Part shown: positions 50,989 to 59,925 of the stretch, in pieces
How positions within the stretch are numbered: position 1 is the first letter of the stretch
Layout of the letters: every line of letters begins with the position of its first letter
Origin: Arthrobacter zhaoxinii
Lineage (GTDB): Bacteria > Actinomycetota > Actinomycetes > Actinomycetales > Micrococcaceae
NCBI RefSeq assembly: GCF_025244925.1
Contig: NZ_CP104275.1
Location: forward strand, 3,162,001 to 3,226,000
Direction of reading: 5' to 3'
Length of the DNA: 64,000 nt
Translations under genes and position numbers: made by a program
Notes under the pieces: model-generated
What the model was told of the DNA's origin: nothing
Databases searched by the model: none
Seen by the model: the letters and a program-made list of their open reading frames with translations, nothing else

Positions 50989-52029
50989 ATGCGGGGTTCA
51001 GCACTGATCGTTGGAGCGGGTATTGCAGGAACCGCAGTTGCGCGGGGGCTGCTCCGCGCCGGATGGTCGGTCCAGGTGCTCGAACGCGGCGCAAACCTGC
51101 CCGGCAGCGGAACGGCGCTGGCCATGTGGCCCGAGGCGATGCGGGCCCTCGACGCGTTGGGTGCCGGTGACGCAGTCCGCGCCGGTTCGATGGAAGAGCA
51201 CGGCGCACGGATCCTGAAACCCGACGGCAGCCAGGTTGCGGCCATGGGCGGCAGCCGGACCGCTCGCTTTGTTCCACGCACCGTCCTGCTGGACGCTCTC
51301 TCCAGGGATTTGCCCGCCGGAGTTATCGAATGGAATTCGCCGGTCGCCGGGCCCTCAACCCTGCCCTCTGCCGATGTTGTCGTAGCCGCCGACGGAATCT
51401 TCAGCCGCCTGCGCACCGCCTGCAACGGAATATCGCCCCGGGCGCTGGGAACAGTGGCCTTTCGCGGCGTTGTCCCCGGCCCGGCCGGCGGAGTCAGCGA
51501 GACGTGGGGGCGCGGCCGGCTGTTCGGCATTACGCCGCTGGATGCCGGCAGCACTAACTGGTTTGCCTGCCTCCGCTCCACCGACCTGCCTCCGCTGGGT
51601 TCCCCGGAGGCTATCGGCGTCCAGGGGGCAGACCTGCTGCGCAGCCTCTACCGCGGGTGGCATCCGGACGTCGCCCGGGTGCTGGGAAAACTGGACGGAA
51701 GCCCGCTAGATTACCGGGAGCTGTTCGACGTTCCGCCGCTCGCGTCCTACATTTCCGGCAACTTGGCGCTGCTGGGCGACGCTGCGCACGGCATGGCACC
51801 GAACCTTGGCCGCGGCGCCTGCGAGGCCCTTCTGGACGCGGTTGCCCTGATCGACGCACTCAGCTCGGCTCCCGACGTTACCGCCGGCCTGCAGCGCTAC
51901 GACGCCTGCCGGCGTCGGCGGGGAAACCTCATGGTCCGGGCGGCACGGCTGCTGAACCGTGTCGCCACGGCCGAGCATTTCACCGGAGCCCGGAACCTCG
52001 CGATGTCCGCCGGGGCACGGTTCGCCTAG
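50989..52029 (+). CDS. FAD-dependent monooxygenase
   Basis: 346 residues; GAGGAG 8 bp upstream. N-terminal FAD motif GAGIAGTAVARGL, AADG in the middle (NAD(P)H motif), and GDAAHGMAPNLGRGACEALLDAVAL near residue 265. It is shorter than most PHBH-fold hydroxylases and lacks part of the substrate-domain insert. It follows the aldehyde dehydrogenase, suggesting oxidation of a hydrophobic compound whose aldehyde is then removed. Confidence 0.85.
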   Translation: MRGSALIVGAGIAGTAVARGLLRAGWSVQVLERGANLPGSGTALAMWPEAMRALDALGAGDAVRAGSMEEHGARILKPDGSQVAAMGGSRTARFVPRTVLLDALSRDLPAGVIEWNSPVAGPSTLPSADVVVAADGIFSRLRTACNGISPRALGTVAFRGVVPGPAGGVSETWGRGRLFGITPLDAGSTNWFACLRSTDLPPLGSPEAIGVQGADLLRSLYRGWHPDVARVLGKLDGSPLDYRELFDVPPLASYISGNLALLGDAAHGMAPNLGRGACEALLDAVALIDALSSAPDVTAGLQRYDACRRRRGNLMVRAARLLNRVATAEHFTGARNLAMSAGARFA

Positions 52030-52171
52030 TACTTTCCACGCCAAAGCCGCCGTCGGGGGGCGCCGTCGACGCCCCGGGGAATTCCACCGCAGCAGGAGCA
52101 GTTTGCTCTTTTGAGGGACTGGCAGAGGATATCCGTGCCAGTCCGGCCGAACATCATCGAAGGGATACGCA

Positions 52172-52888
52172 ATGCCGACATTGGGAATCATTGGAAGCGG
52201 GAACATCGGATCCGCGGTCGCGCGGCTCGCGGTTGCCGCGGGCATGAACGTCGTTATTGCCAACTCGCGGGGACCTGAAACGCTCGCGGACCTGGTCGCC
52301 GAGCTCGGGCCGCTTGCCCAGGCCGGCACGGTGGAAGACGCCGCGAAACTCGGTGACGCCGTCGTGCTTTCCATTCCGCTGAACGCGGTTTCCGCTCTTC
52401 CGGACGGACTCCTGGCCGGCAAGATCGTCCTGGACACCAGCAATTACTATCCGTCCCGGGACGGGCGCATCGCCGAGCTTGATGACAGCACGGTGACCAC
52501 CAGCGAACTGGTGCTGAGCCGGCTGCCCGGAGCGCAGTACGTCAAGGCCTTCAATAACATCCTGGCCCATCATCTTCCGCTTCTGGCCCGTCCCGCCGGG
52601 TCCGCTGACCGCTCCGCGCTGCCCATCGCCTCCGACGATGACACGGCCAAGGCTGAGGCGGCGGCGCTCATCGACGGGCTGGGCTACGACGTCGTCGACG
52701 CCGGCACCGTCGCCGAGAGCTGGAAGTTCGAGCCGGACTCCGCAGGCTACACGCGTCTTTACCTCGCGGATGCGAGCACACCCGACGACCAGCTGATGAG
52801 CTCGGATCCGGGCACAACACCCAAGGCAAAGGTCGAGTCCGCGCTGGCGTCGGCCACCCGGGTGAACGTGGCCGACCGTCTCTTCTAG
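52172..52888 (+). CDS. F420-dependent NADP reductase-like NAD(P)-binding protein
   Basis: 238 residues; AAGGGA 6 bp upstream. Rossmann start TLGIIGSGNIGSAVARL and IANSRGPETL (NADP phosphate contact), then VVLSIPL, DTSNYYPSRDG and VKAFNNILAHHL, the pattern of NADPH:F420 reductase (Fno)-like proteins. The C-terminal SWKFEPDSAGYTRLY differs from true Fno, so it may be a reductase using another partner. Alone, 142 bp after the monooxygenase. Confidence 0.8.
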   Translation: MPTLGIIGSGNIGSAVARLAVAAGMNVVIANSRGPETLADLVAELGPLAQAGTVEDAAKLGDAVVLSIPLNAVSALPDGLLAGKIVLDTSNYYPSRDGRIAELDDSTVTTSELVLSRLPGAQYVKAFNNILAHHLPLLARPAGSADRSALPIASDDDTAKAEAAALIDGLGYDVVDAGTVAESWKFEPDSAGYTRLYLADASTPDDQLMSSDPGTTPKAKVESALASATRVNVADRLF

Positions 52889-52905
52889 GCGGTAATCGGC
52901 TGGGT

Positions 52906-52938
52906 GCGCGGCGGCCGGGTGCGATCCGGGCGCCGCGC
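52906..52938. terminator. Terminator-like hairpin between convergent genes
   Basis: Arms GCGCGGCG (52906-52913) and CGCCGCGC (52931-52938) pair perfectly with a 17-nt loop; no T-run. Lies between the F420-reductase-like gene and the leftward DHFR-family gene. Confidence 0.4.
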
Positions 52939-52962
52939 AGGCCGCCGCGCAGGAAGCACCGC

Positions 52963-53514
52963 CTAGACCACGGCGTAGGTCACCCGGACTCCCCCGTTGT
53001 CGAGGCGCTGTTCCCGCAGCAGGCGAAGATTCAGCGGCAACCCGTCGGGCAGGGCCCGCGTGCCGCCGCCGGCAATGACCGGACAGATCACCAGCGACAC
53101 AACGTCCACCAGGCCCATCCGCATAGCGCTCTTGGCCAGCTCCGGACCGCCGATCGTCACGTTTCCCGCGGCCTTGGCCCGCTCCACGGCCTCCCGGGTC
53201 AGGGCAGGTTCCAGGGTGGTCCGGCCGGTGTAAACCTCCGGAAGTGTGGAGGAAAACACCACCTTGGGCACCGCCGTCCAGGCCGCCGCGAACCGGTCCG
53301 TCCCCGGCGGCCCTCCGGCCAAGGCTGGATCGGTTTCCCAGACGGCCATGGTTTCGTACATCCGCCGCCCGTAGAGCACGGCGGCCGCGTCCTCCAGGTC
53401 CTCGGAATGTGAAACAAGAAAATCCTCGGTCGGCTCCAGCCAGGCGAAGTTACCGTCAGCGTCGGCGCTGTATCCGTCCAGTGAGCAGTTCATGGAGTAC
53501 ATCAGGGATCCCAT
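52963..53514 (-). CDS. Dihydrofolate reductase-family (RibD C-terminal) protein
   Basis: 183 residues from the ATG at 53514 (MGSLMYSMNCSLDGYSADADG, the usual opening of this family); upstream and downstream ATGs are possible. Conserved blocks: LYGRRMYETMAVW, KVVFSSTLPEV, NVTIGGPELAKSAM, VCPVIAGGGTRALPDG. These YyaP/RibD_C proteins reduce unknown pterin- or flavin-related substrates with NADPH. Confidence 0.85.
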   Translation of the reverse strand: MGSLMYSMNCSLDGYSADADGNFAWLEPTEDFLVSHSEDLEDAAAVLYGRRMYETMAVWETDPALAGGPPGTDRFAAAWTAVPKVVFSSTLPEVYTGRTTLEPALTREAVERAKAAGNVTIGGPELAKSAMRMGLVDVVSLVICPVIAGGGTRALPDGLPLNLRLLREQRLDNGGVRVTYAVV

Positions 53515-53581
53515 CCCTTCACTCAACCCCCGGGTCTTCCCGCGGCACAAGGGTTCCGGAACGCAGGGGTGTGCGGCGGTC

Positions 53582-55132
53582 CTACTTCGGCCGCGAGTAC
53601 ATCACCAGCAGGACGCAGACTGCGGAAAAGCCCGCCTGGGCCAGGAGCAGCACCACGGGAACGTAGCCCAGGAACAGGCCCAGCAGCAGCGGCACCGCGG
53701 CCAGCAGAATGGTGTCCAGCCCCTGCGCCAGCGATCCGGTCTGCGCGGTGGGCACCGGCCCGAAGACGGTCTCCACCGGCGGAGCGGACCAGTCGGGCAG
53801 CGGACGGTAGGCACCCCGCACCGCCGCGGCGCCGAACCCGATCCCGGCGAGCGCACCAAGCCCGATCAACGCCGGAGTGCCCGTGCCCAGCAGCACCAGG
53901 ACGGCGCAGAACACCGCGGACCAGAGCGCCAGGACGGCGGCGGGCAGGACCGTCCGGCTCAGCCGGACCAGTGCCGGGAACAGCGGCAGCAGGGCGTCCA
54001 GGCCCGGGGTGATGGCGGTCTGCCGGGCCAGGGCACCCGGGGCCGGAACCACCGCGCAGACGGTTAGCAGGATGATGACCAGCTGCAGCGGCGCCGGCTG
54101 CTGGCCGGCGGTAAGCAGCACGGCAACGCACAGCAGGAGCAGCAGCACGGGCCGCCCCCAGATCCCCGGGGTGCGCAGGAACGCGGTGGCATCGGCCCGC
54201 AGCAGCGCACCGAACGGGGTGCGCGCGCCCTTCGCGTACCAGCGCCGGGCACGGGAAGACGTCCTTCCGGGCGTCCCGGCGAACGCCCGTCCCAGCTCAT
54301 TGGTGTCCATCAGGTACAGCGCGGCACCGGCATGCCCGGACACCCCGCCGCCGCGGATCAGTTCCCGGCCCGGGATCGCACCCATCCGCGTAAACACCAG
54401 CACTCCCAGTCCGACGACGGCGGCCAACGCCGCGGCGGCAGGCTCCAGTTCCCCGGCCGCGGCTCTCCGGGGCAGGAAACTCAGCAGGGCCAGCAGCACC
54501 AGCCCGCCGACCGCACCCGACGCTCCCGCCGGAAAACCGTTCCCGGCAGACTGCCGCAGGGCCGCCAGCAGCAGCGCGCAGACCGCGGCCAAGCCGAAGA
54601 CGGCAGCGCCGAGGAACTGCCCTTCCACCGTTGCCGCCAGATCCGTAATGAAGCCGACCGGCAGATACAGGACCGCACCCGCAGCCCAGACCAGGCCCAC
54701 CCGGCGGAGCAGCCCTCCCGCGAGAAACGGACGCCGCTCCACAGGCAGGCTCAGCCACCAGTACCCTTCGGCCGACGCGACGGCCACCGGCCCGAGCTTC
54801 CGCGCCCCCGCCATCACGGCGGCCAGCGCGGCGAACAGCAGCACGGTCGCCGCGGCACCGTCTGGCAGGGCGGTCCATTCCGCGGTCACAACGGTGCGGC
54901 GGCCGCCGGTACCGGCCCCCAGGGCCTTCGCGACCTCGTTCCGCATCGCCAGCACCAGTCCCCCGGCCAGGGCGAGGATGGTCCCGACGCCCAGCAGTGT
55001 GGCATAGGCATCCAGCAGCACATCCCGAACACGGACACTGCCGCGGCGAATGTCCCGCGAGGCAACGCGCGTATAGCGGGCCGGATTGAACTCCGTGGGT
55101 AATGGATCGGCAGACGCTTCGGTCCGGGCCAC
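53582..55132 (-). CDS. DUF6297-like ABC-2-type membrane permease
   Basis: 516 residues from a GTG 3 bp after the ATPase stop. About twelve hydrophobic helices, with cytosolic loops including WLSLPVERRPFLAGGLLRR and a central loop with RTSSRARRWYAKGARTPFGALLRAD. The arrangement is that of actinobacterial ABC-2 exporters' large membrane subunits (DUF6297). Partner of the ATPase upstream. Cargo unknown. Confidence 0.8.
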   Translation of the reverse strand: MARTEASADPLPTEFNPARYTRVASRDIRRGSVRVRDVLLDAYATLLGVGTILALAGGLVLAMRNEVAKALGAGTGGRRTVVTAEWTALPDGAAATVLLFAALAAVMAGARKLGPVAVASAEGYWWLSLPVERRPFLAGGLLRRVGLVWAAGAVLYLPVGFITDLAATVEGQFLGAAVFGLAAVCALLLAALRQSAGNGFPAGASGAVGGLVLLALLSFLPRRAAAGELEPAAAALAAVVGLGVLVFTRMGAIPGRELIRGGGVSGHAGAALYLMDTNELGRAFAGTPGRTSSRARRWYAKGARTPFGALLRADATAFLRTPGIWGRPVLLLLLCVAVLLTAGQQPAPLQLVIILLTVCAVVPAPGALARQTAITPGLDALLPLFPALVRLSRTVLPAAVLALWSAVFCAVLVLLGTGTPALIGLGALAGIGFGAAAVRGAYRPLPDWSAPPVETVFGPVPTAQTGSLAQGLDTILLAAVPLLLGLFLGYVPVVLLLAQAGFSAVCVLLVMYSRPK

Positions 55133-55135
55133 GGG

Positions 55136-55822
55136 TTACCGGCCCGCGATCTCGGTGGCGGCCAGGGCCGGTTCGATCTCCCGCACCTCGTCATCGATCA
55201 GCAGGCAGCGTCCGGCGATGGCCAGGAGCAGCGCGGGGTCGTGGGTCACGAGCAGGACCGTGCCGCCGTCGTCGGCGTACCGGCGGATCCGCTCCCCCAC
55301 CCGTTCGCGCATCACCGGGTCCAGGCGCTGCTCGGGTTCGTCCAGGATCAGCAGGGAGGAGGGCCGGATCAGGGCCGAGGCGAGCAGCAGCCGGCGGCGC
55401 TGGCCGGAGGAGACGGACTCCGGAACGGCGCCTGCGCGCTCCTGCAGGCCGAAAAAGTCCAGTTCCGCGTCGACGGCGGCATCCGGGTCCGCGACGCCGT
55501 GGCCGCGGGCGACCAGCTGCAGATGTTCCCGCAGCGACAGGGAGGGGAAGAACGCGTCCTCGTCGAAGAGGGCGGCCACCTGCCGGCGGAACGGGATGGC
55601 GTCCTCGTTGGCGGGCAGCCCGTGCACGCGCACCTCGCCGTCCAGCATCAGCTGCTTCCCGGCGATGGTGCGGGCGGCGGTGGATTTGCCGGCGCCGTTG
55701 AAGCCCACGACGCCGAGGATCTCCCCCGCATCGGCATGCGCGGTGATGGCGCCGCACACGGGCGCCCCGGTGTACCCCACCAGCAGATTCGAAATCTCGA
55801 GCACGGCCCCCGGAGCAGTCAT
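55136..55822 (-). CDS. ABC transporter ATP-binding protein
   Basis: 228 residues with a full nucleotide-binding domain: Walker A GFNGAGKST (about residues 40-48), signature SSGQRRRLLLA, Walker B LLILDEPEQ, H-loop THDP. The signature SSGQ and DEPEQ variants are slightly unusual. It is translated with the DUF6297-like permease as a two-gene exporter. Confidence 0.92.
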   Translation of the reverse strand: MTAPGAVLEISNLLVGYTGAPVCGAITAHADAGEILGVVGFNGAGKSTAARTIAGKQLMLDGEVRVHGLPANEDAIPFRRQVAALFDEDAFFPSLSLREHLQLVARGHGVADPDAAVDAELDFFGLQERAGAVPESVSSGQRRRLLLASALIRPSSLLILDEPEQRLDPVMRERVGERIRRYADDGGTVLLVTHDPALLLAIAGRCLLIDDEVREIEPALAATEIAGR

Positions 55823-55888
55823 GGCCCTAATCTAGCGGGCCGGGAAGGCCTCCGGGTGGAGCGACTTCAGCCCGATGACGGCCCCGCG

Positions 55889-56746
55889 TCACAAACCCGG
55901 TTCCCTCCCGGCCAGGGCGATGACCCGCTCGGCGGCGCGCACCATGGCGACGTCGATGAAGGTGCCGTCCGCCAGCACGAAGGCGCCGGTGCCGTCGGCT
56001 GCGGCGGTTTGCACGCGGTCGACGATGTGCTGTGCCCGGGCCACTTCCGAGGGACCCGGGGTGAAGACGCGGCGGATGACGCCGAGCTGGCGCGGATGCA
56101 CGGCGGTGCGCCCGCCGAAGCCGAGGCCGCGGCCGGTGCGGCAGCTGGCTTCCAGTCCGGCGGCGTCCACGACGTCGGCGTACACCGCCATCAGCGGGGC
56201 GGGCAGACCTGCAGCGGCCGCGGCATTAACGATGCGGCTGCGCGACCAGGCCAGACCCGCCTCTCCGGCCGGGCCGGCGGGAACCCCGAGTTCGGCACGC
56301 AGGTCCGCTTCTCCGGTCGCGATCGAGGCCACCCCTGCGCCGGCAATCTCGAAGGCCCGCTCGACCGCCAGCGCCGATTCGAGCAGTGCGTGCACCTCAC
56401 GCCCCGGCAGCGCGGCGCGAAGGGCGGCGACGTCGTCGGTCGACTGCGTCTTCGGCAGCCGGACCCCGAAGGCCGGAGGGAGCTCTGCTACCGCAGCCAG
56501 GTCGGCGTCGTGCGCTGAGGATCCGAGAGCGTTCACCCGCACCTGGACCGCGGGTGCGGCCGCGCCGGAGGCCTCCCACAACGCCGCGAAGTCCTTCAGC
56601 GCCGCACGGGCCTCCACCTTGCGGGCGGCGGCCACGGCGTCTTCGAGGTCGACGATGACCGCGTCCGCCCCCGCGCGCAGCGCCTTCCCGAACCGCTCGG
56701 GACGGTCCGCGGGTGCGTAGAGCGCAACCATGATGGGCCGGGTCAT
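55889..56746 (-). CDS. CitE-like (HpcH/HpaI family) CoA-ester lyase
   Basis: 285 residues, ATG overlapping the CoA-transferase stop. ADAVIVDLEDAVAAARK, VRLPKTQS, VHALLESALAVE (Glu ligand), ATGEADLRAELG (Asp ligand) and GRTAVHPRQLGVI match the citrate-lyase beta/malyl-CoA lyase fold. It would split a 3-hydroxyacyl-CoA. Together with the class III CoA-transferase just upstream it forms an activation-cleavage pair at the end of the transport operon. Confidence 0.88.
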   Translation of the reverse strand: MTRPIMVALYAPADRPERFGKALRAGADAVIVDLEDAVAAARKVEARAALKDFAALWEASGAAAPAVQVRVNALGSSAHDADLAAVAELPPAFGVRLPKTQSTDDVAALRAALPGREVHALLESALAVERAFEIAGAGVASIATGEADLRAELGVPAGPAGEAGLAWSRSRIVNAAAAAGLPAPLMAVYADVVDAAGLEASCRTGRGLGFGGRTAVHPRQLGVIRRVFTPGPSEVARAQHIVDRVQTAAADGTGAFVLADGTFIDVAMVRAAERVIALAGREPGL

Positions 56747-57930
56747 CCGATGCTTCCGTCTCCGCGCAGCGCGGCGATTTCGCCGGCCGAGTACCCCAGG
56801 TCGGCCAGCACGGCGTCCGTGTCCGCGCCGGGTGCCCGCCCGGTGAAGGCGATCGTCGCCTCATCCCGCGACATCCGGAACAGCGGTCCCTGCATGGCGA
56901 TGTCGCCCAGGTCCGCGTCTTTGATGCGGTGGATGGTTCCGAGCGCGTTGAACTGCGGATCGGCAACGATGTCCGAGGGGTCGTAGATGGGCGCGACGGC
57001 AGCGTCCGCCGCTTCGAACGCGGCGATCACCTCGTCGCGGGAATGCCGGGCGATCCACGAGCCGACGGCGTCGTCGAGGATGGCGGCGTGCTCGGCGCGG
57101 TCGGCGCCGGTGGCGAACCACGGCTCGTCGGCGAGGTCGGGACGGCCGACGAGGGCGACGACGCGCTCGGCGATGGACTGTGCACTCGTCGACACCGCCA
57201 CCCAGGCCCCGTCGCCGGTGAGGTAGGCGTTGCGCGGCGCGTTGTTGACCGAGCGGTTGCCCGTGCGCGGCTGCACAGTGCCCAGCGAATCCCAGCGCGT
57301 GATCTGCGGACCGAGCATCGCGAGGATCGGCTCGATGATTGCGACGTCGACCTCCTGACCCCTGCCGTCCCGGTCCCGGGCGTGCAGGGCGACCATGACC
57401 GCGTAGGCGGTCGCCAGGGAGGCGACGCCGTCGGCGAGCCCGAACGGCGGAAGCGTGGGCGGCCCGTCCGGTTCGCCGGTGGAGGACGCGAAGCCGCTCA
57501 TTGCCTCGGCCAGCGTGCCGAATCCCGGTCGGTGTCGATACGGGCCGATCTGCCCGAACCCGGTGACCCGGGCGAGAACAAGCCCGGGGTTGTCCGCGGA
57601 CAGGGCGGCGTAGTCCAGCCCCCAGCGTTCGAGCGTGCCGGGACGGAAGTTCTCAATCACCACGTCCGCGGTCCGGGCCAGGCGCAGAAACGCGTCACGT
57701 CCGCCCTCCGTGTGCAGGTCGATGGCCACGGTGCGCTTGTTGCGGCCGAGCGTTTTCCACCAGAGGTTCTGCCCGTCCTTGCTCGGTCCGTGGCCGCGTG
57801 CCGGGTCCGGCCGGTTTGGATGCTCGACCTTGACGACGTCGGCACCCATGTCGCCCAGGTGCATCGCTGCCAGCGGGCCGGCAAACAGGGTGGAGGCATC
57901 CACCACCCGCAGGCCGTTGAGCGGATTCAT
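56743..57930 (-). CDS. CaiB/BaiF class III CoA-transferase
   Basis: 395 residues. Family blocks: GLRVVDASTLFAGPLAAMHLGDMGADVVKVE, the catalytic-Asp region (GRNKRTVAIDLHTEGG), NFRPGTLERWGLDY, LVLARVTGFGQIGPY. Transfers CoA between organic acids. Overlaps both neighbours by 4 bp (ATGA), so it is tightly coupled to the hybrid glycosidase-like gene and the CitE-like lyase. Acid substrate unknown. Confidence 0.92.
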   Translation of the reverse strand: MNPLNGLRVVDASTLFAGPLAAMHLGDMGADVVKVEHPNRPDPARGHGPSKDGQNLWWKTLGRNKRTVAIDLHTEGGRDAFLRLARTADVVIENFRPGTLERWGLDYAALSADNPGLVLARVTGFGQIGPYRHRPGFGTLAEAMSGFASSTGEPDGPPTLPPFGLADGVASLATAYAVMVALHARDRDGRGQEVDVAIIEPILAMLGPQITRWDSLGTVQPRTGNRSVNNAPRNAYLTGDGAWVAVSTSAQSIAERVVALVGRPDLADEPWFATGADRAEHAAILDDAVGSWIARHSRDEVIAAFEAADAAVAPIYDPSDIVADPQFNALGTIHRIKDADLGDIAMQGPLFRMSRDEATIAFTGRAPGADTDAVLADLGYSAGEIAALRGDGSIG

Positions 57931-59903
57931 CCGGTTTCCCCTTCGTCAGTGGCCGGGTCGGTGCAGATGCGGAAACCGATCGACGTGGACGCGTCCAGGC
58001 CGAGTCCGGGCAGCAGCAGCTTCGCGCTGAACTCCGGATGCTGCACTCCGCCGTCGAAGTACCAGTTCGACCCCTCGCAGCGGTAGGCGCTGCCGCCTTT
58101 AAGCATGACGAAACGCGTACGGCCGTCGGAGTGCTCGGATTCGGTCCAGTTCCACACCTCCGGGGTGCGGCGGACGAAGCCCGGCCGGGTGGCCGCGAGC
58201 TGCCACTCGTCCTCCGAGGGGAGGCGTCCTCCGGCCCAGGCCGCATACTCGCGGGCCCGGGCGAACGTCACCTTAGTGGCCGGACGCTCGGGGTCGCGGG
58301 CCTCCGTGTGCTCGCCGATGGCGTCCAGGAAACGCGCGTACTCGGCCTCGCTCACTTCGGCCGCGGCCACCCGGACCGGGTGTGGAATCACGACGGACCG
58401 GTCCAGCGTGCGCTGGTCGTGAAGCCGGGGGGACAGCGGCTTCCACTCGTCGACGTAGGGTGCGCCGTCATACATGCCGGTCTCCCGCATCCGGAACCGC
58501 ACGGTCAGCGTGTACCGGCCGGGCGGAACCGTCACCGCCGCCGTGTCCACGGGCCGAACCGTAGCCGCGGGCAGGGAGGCCGGTGCGGCCGCACCGGTCC
58601 GGTGCGGCGCGCTCATCCGCCGGGCGGAGCGGTGCCTGAAGGACGCATCGTGCTGGGCGGGTTCGCCGGCGAGGGCGGCCTGGACCCTGCCGATCTCCGC
58701 GGGGACCGCGGCGCCGGTGCGAACCCGCACCGCAGCGGCTATTCCGTTCGCGGGCACGGTGACCGTATCTGCGGTGTCGCCGGCGTGCAGCGGTGCCCAG
58801 CCACTGCCGGCCAACCGGTACTCGGCGTCCGAGCCGGACGTGTTCGCCAGCAGCAGCAGTGTGGCGCCGTCCAGCTCGAAGGTCGACCCGACGAGCGGGG
58901 CCGTGGTGACGGTGAGCGGCGTCCACTCGCCCTCCACCAGCCAGCGGTGGAATCCGCGCTGGACGGGAAGCATGCGGCGCAGCGTCGCGGCATCACGGTC
59001 ATTCCAGCCGACCCAGGAACCGAAGACGACCTCCCACACCACAATGCCGACGCCGTTGAGCCAGGCCGAGCGCAGTTCTTCGGCGTGGTCCCGGTGCCAG
59101 CGGCGGATGTGGTGCTGCATGTGACGGCGTTCGAACCACCGCGCGCGAAGGACCCCGGGGGTTTCGGAGTCGGCGAACCACTGCGCCCAGGACAGTGTGT
59201 GGTCGGCGATCCGGCCGGTCGTGAGCTTTGATTCGCCCTCCAGGCCGATGCCGGGCCGTGCAGCATCCAGGACCTCGACGAGCGTCCGGTCGGCCTTCTT
59301 CAGCGTGTCGAGGAAAACGCTGTCCGCACCGATCCGGCGTACAGCCGCCGCGAGCTCAGTGGCGTCGTCGCCGCCGCGGCGCGTTCCGGTGTCCCACGGC
59401 ATGTAGGCCAGGAACACTGCGACGCCGGCGGCGCGCAGTTCTGCGGCGGCGTCGGCAAGGCCCGGCACGTTGTAAAAGTCCCACTGGTTGCGGTTGTCGA
59501 TGCCGATGACCGGATAGGCGTGCCACAGCACAATGCCGTCAAGGCCGCCGAAGCGCCCGCGGGCGTCGGCAAGGAAACGCCCGGGCGTGAACCGCTGCGC
59601 TTCGAAGTCGAAAAACAGCTCGTCCCAGAGCCAGACCTGCGCCACGGCGAAGCACCGGCTCGCCCAGGCGGACGCGCCGTCGTCGTACCGGCTGGGACCG
59701 AGGTGACGGGCCCACGCGCCGTTCCGCCACGCGGTGAGCTGGGCACGCCACCGGGCCAGGTCGCCGAAGTCGGCCGGAGCTGCGAAAATCTTCGCGTCGT
59801 CGAGGGTAAGTGCCGCATCCCCGACCGCCAGATCCGTCTCGAGCGGCACCCGGGTGGGCAGGTCGAATTCGCGGGGCCGCAGGGGGTCGAACCCACCACT
59901 CAT
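57927..59903 (-). CDS. Two-domain protein: glycosidase-like barrel plus SUMF1/FGE-like domain
   Basis: 658 residues from the ATG at 59903 (AAAGGAC 6 bp upstream). Residues about 30-420 look like a TIM-barrel glycosidase (LDGIVLWHAYPVIGIDNRN, FLAYMPWDTGTRRGGDD, IGADSVFLDTLKKADR, IVVWEVVFGSWVGWND), followed by beta domains. Residues about 540-655 match the formylglycine-generating-enzyme/SUMF1 fold (SEAEYARFLDAI, AWAGGRLPSEDEWQLA, VWNWTESEHSD, MLKGGSAYRCEGSNWYF, IGFRICTD). The two-Cys copper site of aerobic FGE is reduced to one Cys, so the domain may bind rather than oxidise. No signal peptide. Confidence 0.75.
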   Translation of the reverse strand: MSGGFDPLRPREFDLPTRVPLETDLAVGDAALTLDDAKIFAAPADFGDLARWRAQLTAWRNGAWARHLGPSRYDDGASAWASRCFAVAQVWLWDELFFDFEAQRFTPGRFLADARGRFGGLDGIVLWHAYPVIGIDNRNQWDFYNVPGLADAAAELRAAGVAVFLAYMPWDTGTRRGGDDATELAAAVRRIGADSVFLDTLKKADRTLVEVLDAARPGIGLEGESKLTTGRIADHTLSWAQWFADSETPGVLRARWFERRHMQHHIRRWHRDHAEELRSAWLNGVGIVVWEVVFGSWVGWNDRDAATLRRMLPVQRGFHRWLVEGEWTPLTVTTAPLVGSTFELDGATLLLLANTSGSDAEYRLAGSGWAPLHAGDTADTVTVPANGIAAAVRVRTGAAVPAEIGRVQAALAGEPAQHDASFRHRSARRMSAPHRTGAAAPASLPAATVRPVDTAAVTVPPGRYTLTVRFRMRETGMYDGAPYVDEWKPLSPRLHDQRTLDRSVVIPHPVRVAAAEVSEAEYARFLDAIGEHTEARDPERPATKVTFARAREYAAWAGGRLPSEDEWQLAATRPGFVRRTPEVWNWTESEHSDGRTRFVMLKGGSAYRCEGSNWYFDGGVQHPEFSAKLLLPGLGLDASTSIGFRICTDPATDEGETG

Positions 59904-59925
59904 GCGTTCGTCCTTTCGATGGCGG

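Noticed and set aside
49533..51581. 682-codon leftward open frame
   Set aside because: Antisense to the aldehyde dehydrogenase and monooxygenase genes, which have strong motifs.
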